A stretch of DNA of 6,144 nucleotides. Origin: Bacteroidota bacterium. GTDB lineage: Bacteria; Bacteroidota; Bacteroidia; 2-12-FULL-35-15. Below are positions 3,184-6,144 of the stretch, piece by piece (the stretch's first letter is position 1; each line of letters opens with the position of its first letter). The notes under the pieces are model-generated. The model saw only the letters and a program-made list of their open reading frames with translations. It did no database searches and was not told the DNA's origin. The stretch is from the NCBI GenBank assembly GCA_021413595.1, contig JAIOQD010000763.1:1-6144 (forward strand), in the 5' to 3' direction. The position numbers and the translations under genes are program-made.

Positions 3184-6144
3184 ATGAAAGTATTTTTTTC
3201 AATTTTTATTTTAACATTCTCCCTATTTCTTGGTGCACAGCAAAATGCTTCGCCAAAGGTGGAAATAAAAAATATTGGCACTCCGGTAAATTCTACTTTT
3301 TCTGATTTTGCTCCGCTTATTTCTGCTGATGGATCAACCATGGTATTTACTTCCCTCCGACCTATTGACAAACTTGGCACATCCCTCACAACGATTAAAA
3401 AAGATGGGCAAAAAAGTAAAGAAACCAATTCTGCCATTTACATTACTTATTATGATGATAAAAGCAAAACATGGTTAGAACCTATCATGCTTGAATCTGT
3501 TATCAATCTTGCAGGGGTGGATAATTCAGCTATTGCATTATCAAATGACGGACAAAAAATGTTGATCCATAGAGGCGGAAATAATAAAAATATAAATAAA
3601 GGTATTTTTGAAACCACTTTAAAAGGCAACGAATGGTCCGTCCCAAAACGATTACCGGCACCTATCAATAGTGATGGAAATGAGACTTCTGCCAGCTTTT
3701 CAGTTGATGAAAAATCAATTTATTTCATAAGTAGCAGATCAGGTGGTTTGGGCGGTAAGGATATTTGGTATTGCCTGCAAAACGAAGCAGGGGAATGGGG
3801 CGAGGCGGTAAATATAGGGAATTCCATTAATACCAAAGAAGACGAGGAAAGTGTTTTCCTTCACCCAAATGGAAGTTCACTTTTTTTTAGCTCCAAAGGT
3901 CATAGTTCCACTGGAGGTTATGATATTTTTGTTGCTCATCTCGATACGACTGCTAATGGTTGGGGAAAGCCAATAAATCTAGGTTCTTCGATCAACACCC
4001 CTGGAGATAATCTTTATTTTTCAATGGCTGCCGATGGAAAAACAGCATATTATGCATCCTCCAAACCAAAAGCCTTGGCAGATAAGGATATTTACAGAAT
4101 TACTTTTGGTGAAAGTATTTTAACAAAACATGTCACTCTTGTAAAAGGCTTTGTTACTGGGGAAAACGGACTAGGGATCGAATCAAAAATTGTAGTAAAA
4201 GAAAAGCTGACTGGTGATATTATTAACACAATCAAATCGAATAAATCTTCAGGTAAGTTTCTTATTTCACTTCCTGCAACCCGTGAATATCAAATAAATT
4301 TTACGGATGACAATAATGGTACCTACACAGAGTTTATTGAAGCCTTTGAAAAAAATAGTTATAATGAAGTTGTTTTAAACATTCTTCTGGAACCCAAATA
4401 TGCTAATCTTTTCTGCAGGGTGCTTGATGAGGAAGGGAATCCGATCAGTAAAGTGCAAATAGAACTGATCGATATCATTACCAAACAATTGATAGGGAGA
4501 TTTGAAACGAACAACGCAGGAGCCTCCCGCTTCTCTTTACCATTCGAGACAAAATTCAATCTTGTTTTCAACAAGCACGGCTATTTGTTCCAATCGGTTA
4601 ATGTATCTATACCAAAATCAAGTGGTTCCGAATCAAAAGACATCAAAGATATCACGATGCAAAAAGTGGAGGTCGGAAAAAAAATAATTGTAAATAATGT
4701 ATTTTTCGACTTCAATCAGAAGATCCCAGAACAACAATCTTTTGCAGATTTGGATCGGATAATTAAGCTGATGAATGACATGAACTCTCTTCACCTTGAA
4801 ATATCGGGGCATACCGATAATGTTGGTTTTCAAGACAATAAAAAACTTTCTGAACAAAAAGCAAAAGCGGTAATGAATTATCTTGTAAATAAAGGCTGCG
4901 AAAAGAGCAGATTGAAATACAAAGGTTATGGATCAACCGCCCCTATTGCTACAAACGAAACAGCAGAAGGCCGACAAACAAACAGTAGAATAGAACTTAA
5001 AGTGCTTAAAGTGAATCCAATTGCCGAAGAAGCAGCGGAAGAAAAACGTATCCAGTCAGGTTCAGATATTGTTAAGGTGGATGAAGTTATTAGCCCCTAC
5101 CCGATAATTAACGAGCAAGAGAATGTTTCGGAAAATATGGATTCAATTGCCGCATCCAATATAAAAGACGAAAATCTGGATGCAATAAAAACAGCATTCG
5201 GAGAAGAACAATCTCATGAAAATAAAGATTCGACCTTAAGTTCTTTAAAAAAGGACGAAAAAGCTGAAGATACCCCTGTAATAGTTGAGGAAGAAAAGAT
5301 CCAAGAAAACAAAGAAACGGTGGTTGCGGATGTAAAAAAGGACGAAAAAACTGAAGATACCCCTGTAATAGTTGAGGAAGAAAAGATCCAGGAAAATAAA
5401 GCCACTGTTGTTGCGGATGTAAAAACAGACGAAAAAAAGGATACTTCAAAAGAGGCACTGATCAAGGAAAATCAGGAACTTGCAAAGAAAATTGAAGCTA
5501 TGGAGCAAAGATATAAGGCGAGTTTGGATTCTGTAGTTAAGGTTAGTTGGGGAGCAGAGGGTAATCAGGTTGTGGAGGAACAAGATATTAATGCTGATTC
5601 TGCGAATCAGGAATACAGTATGGAACAGGTTGACACAACAACTGTAGTGGCAACGGATGAAGAAGATAGTTTGGCAAATGAAGATAGCGCTGAACAATCA
5701 GAAATTGTTGCTGATGAAAATGTTGATTCAGCAGAAGATTCATTGAGTATGGAAATTAAAAATATTGGATCGGTGGTAAATTCACAATTCCCTGATTATG
5801 CCCCGCTTATTCATGCTGATGGGAATGTTTTGATATTTTCCTCTAACAGACCATTAACTGAAATAACAGCTCCAGTTGTAAGCCCTGCAAAAAAAGGCAA
5901 AGCCCAAAAACAGGAAAACAAAGGAGGCAAAACGAATATTTACACTTCTTATTACGATCTCAAAGATAAAAAATGGTTAGCACCTCGTAAGCTGGGGCCA
6001 ACAATCAATGTTCCGGGTATTAACAACTCTGCTATAGCATTATCAAATGATGGACAAAAGATGCTTCTTTACCGTTATGATGGTAACCAAACCGAAAATG
6101 GAGATCTTTTTGAATCCTCATTAAATGGAGAAGAGTGGTCCACT
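3184..6144 (+). CDS. Large multidomain PD40 propeller / OmpA peptidoglycan-binding protein with a second propeller (partial, 3' end outside window)
   Basis: One open frame of 987 codons runs from ATG at 3184 to the window end without a stop. Residues 1-18 are a signal peptide (MKVFFSILILTFSLFLGA, then QQ, no lipobox Cys). Residues 26-308 form a five-bladed PD40 propeller with motifs at 47-56, 120-130, 173-197 (GGLGGKDIWYC; DEK replaces the usual DGK), 227-249 and 283-304. Two Cna-B/regulatory-like domains cover about 317-404 and 407-493. An OmpA C-terminal domain spans about 499-606: NVFFDFNQ at 505-512, GHTDNVG at 542-548, GYGS at 581-584, NSRIEL at 600-605. The conserved Arg of LSxxRA is Lys559. 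Residues 607-855 are an acidic linker with two 29-residue repeats (689-746) and a short probable coiled coil (756-783). A second propeller begins at 856 (MEIKNIG) with two blades visible (877-889, 954-964). Family knowledge predicts a periplasmic protein bound to peptidoglycan; a PorE-like T9SS link is inference from its neighbours. No in-frame upstream ATG was found close to the start. Confidence 0.9.
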   Translation, partial: MKVFFSIFILTFSLFLGAQQNASPKVEIKNIGTPVNSTFSDFAPLISADGSTMVFTSLRPIDKLGTSLTTIKKDGQKSKETNSAIYITYYDDKSKTWLEPIMLESVINLAGVDNSAIALSNDGQKMLIHRGGNNKNINKGIFETTLKGNEWSVPKRLPAPINSDGNETSASFSVDEKSIYFISSRSGGLGGKDIWYCLQNEAGEWGEAVNIGNSINTKEDEESVFLHPNGSSLFFSSKGHSSTGGYDIFVAHLDTTANGWGKPINLGSSINTPGDNLYFSMAADGKTAYYASSKPKALADKDIYRITFGESILTKHVTLVKGFVTGENGLGIESKIVVKEKLTGDIINTIKSNKSSGKFLISLPATREYQINFTDDNNGTYTEFIEAFEKNSYNEVVLNILLEPKYANLFCRVLDEEGNPISKVQIELIDIITKQLIGRFETNNAGASRFSLPFETKFNLVFNKHGYLFQSVNVSIPKSSGSESKDIKDITMQKVEVGKKIIVNNVFFDFNQKIPEQQSFADLDRIIKLMNDMNSLHLEISGHTDNVGFQDNKKLSEQKAKAVMNYLVNKGCEKSRLKYKGYGSTAPIATNETAEGRQTNSRIELKVLKVNPIAEEAAEEKRIQSGSDIVKVDEVISPYPIINEQENVSENMDSIAASNIKDENLDAIKTAFGEEQSHENKDSTLSSLKKDEKAEDTPVIVEEEKIQENKETVVADVKKDEKTEDTPVIVEEEKIQENKATVVADVKTDEKKDTSKEALIKENQELAKKIEAMEQRYKASLDSVVKVSWGAEGNQVVEEQDINADSANQEYSMEQVDTTTVVATDEEDSLANEDSAEQSEIVADENVDSAEDSLSMEIKNIGSVVNSQFPDYAPLIHADGNVLIFSSNRPLTEITAPVVSPAKKGKAQKQENKGGKTNIYTSYYDLKDKKWLAPRKLGPTINVPGINNSAIALSNDGQKMLLYRYDGNQTENGDLFESSLNGEEWST
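5248..5421 (+). repeat. 87-bp in-frame tandem repeat, two copies, in the acidic linker
   Basis: Copies at 5248-5334 and 5335-5421 encode 29 residues each (KKDEKxEDTPVIV, then EEEKIQENKxTVVADV). I count 7 mismatches in 87 bases (92% identity) and two amino-acid changes, Ala694/Thr723 and Glu711/Ala740. Four of the seven base changes are silent. A fragment of a third copy (K-DEK) follows at 5422-5436. The repeat lies between the OmpA domain and the second propeller and is highly charged, so it probably sets the length of a flexible spacer. Copy number could vary between strains. Confidence 0.92.
5749..6144 (+). repeat. Start of a second propeller module within the same protein
   Basis: Residues 856-987 repeat the opening of the propeller seen at residues 26-155 of the same protein and 30-140 of the product of the gene at 1430. 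Shared landmarks are EIKN-G, FPDYAPLI/FSDFAPLI, ADG, the YYD-K-WL strand, NSAIALSNDGQ, and G-EWS. Several choices match the neighbouring gene rather than the first propeller of this protein: FPDYAPLI, LGPTIN, MLLYR and GEEWS. An insertion at 903-916 is Lys-rich. The module is in frame with the acidic linker and has no signal peptide of its own. The window stops after the second blade. Confidence 0.85.

Noticed and set aside
3144..3668. Minus-strand open frames across the start of the large gene
   Set aside because: They oppose a signal peptide and propeller motifs that are clear on the + strand; no family resemblance.
4502..4687. Short + strand frame of 61 codons in another phase
   Set aside because: It is embedded in the second regulatory-like domain and OmpA start of the large gene, with low-complexity content.
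5108..5465. Two overlapping minus-strand open frames with repetitive Phe/Ser-rich or Leu/Pro-rich translations
   Set aside because: They are shadows of the Glu/Lys-rich tandem repeat in the + strand gene; their repeat pattern follows the 87-bp unit and they show no signal or family motif.
5749..6144. A separate gene starting at the internal ATG at 5749 (Met856)
   Set aside because: The frame is continuous from 3184 and there is no stop, promoter or signal peptide before Met856; the residue matches the MEIKN opening of the paralogous propeller, so it is a module boundary rather than a start.

Overview
The window looks like chromosomal DNA of a Bacteroidota bacterium, probably a gliding-type or environmental lineage. 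The evidence is low G+C content, start codons without Shine-Dalgarno motifs, one possible TAnnTTTG promoter element, and gene families tied to the type IX secretion system (T9SS). I cannot name the genus. All supported genes lie on the + strand.

Layout. Positions 1-167 hold the last 54 codons of a secreted protein ending in a type B T9SS sorting domain (gliding motility-associated C-terminal domain). After 30 bp comes a PorP/SprF-family outer-membrane protein gene (198-1268). A 161-bp gap leads to a 400-residue periplasmic protein with a five-bladed PD40 propeller and a C-terminal carboxypeptidase-regulatory-like domain (1430-2632). A 551-bp gap without a credible gene follows; it holds a weak hairpin and a perfect 10-bp inverted repeat resembling a REP-type extragenic palindrome. 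From 3184 to the last base runs one open frame of 987 codons with no stop: signal peptide, five-bladed PD40 propeller, two Cna-B/regulatory-like beta-sandwich domains, an OmpA-type peptidoglycan-binding domain, a 250-residue acidic linker with an 87-bp tandem repeat, then the start of a second PD40 propeller cut off by the window end.

How they fit. A type B substrate followed by a PorP/SprF gene is the sprB-sprF arrangement of Flavobacterium johnsoniae, in which the PorP/SprF partner is needed to deliver and hold the substrate at the surface. The PD40/regulatory/OmpA proteins resemble the T9SS component PorE (TPR-propeller-regulatory-OmpA) without its TPR part. A reasonable inference is a surface-display cassette: secreted adhesin-like protein, its outer-membrane partner, and periplasmic propeller proteins, one of which can anchor to the cell wall. 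The most unusual item is the last gene: its OmpA domain is internal and a second propeller follows it.
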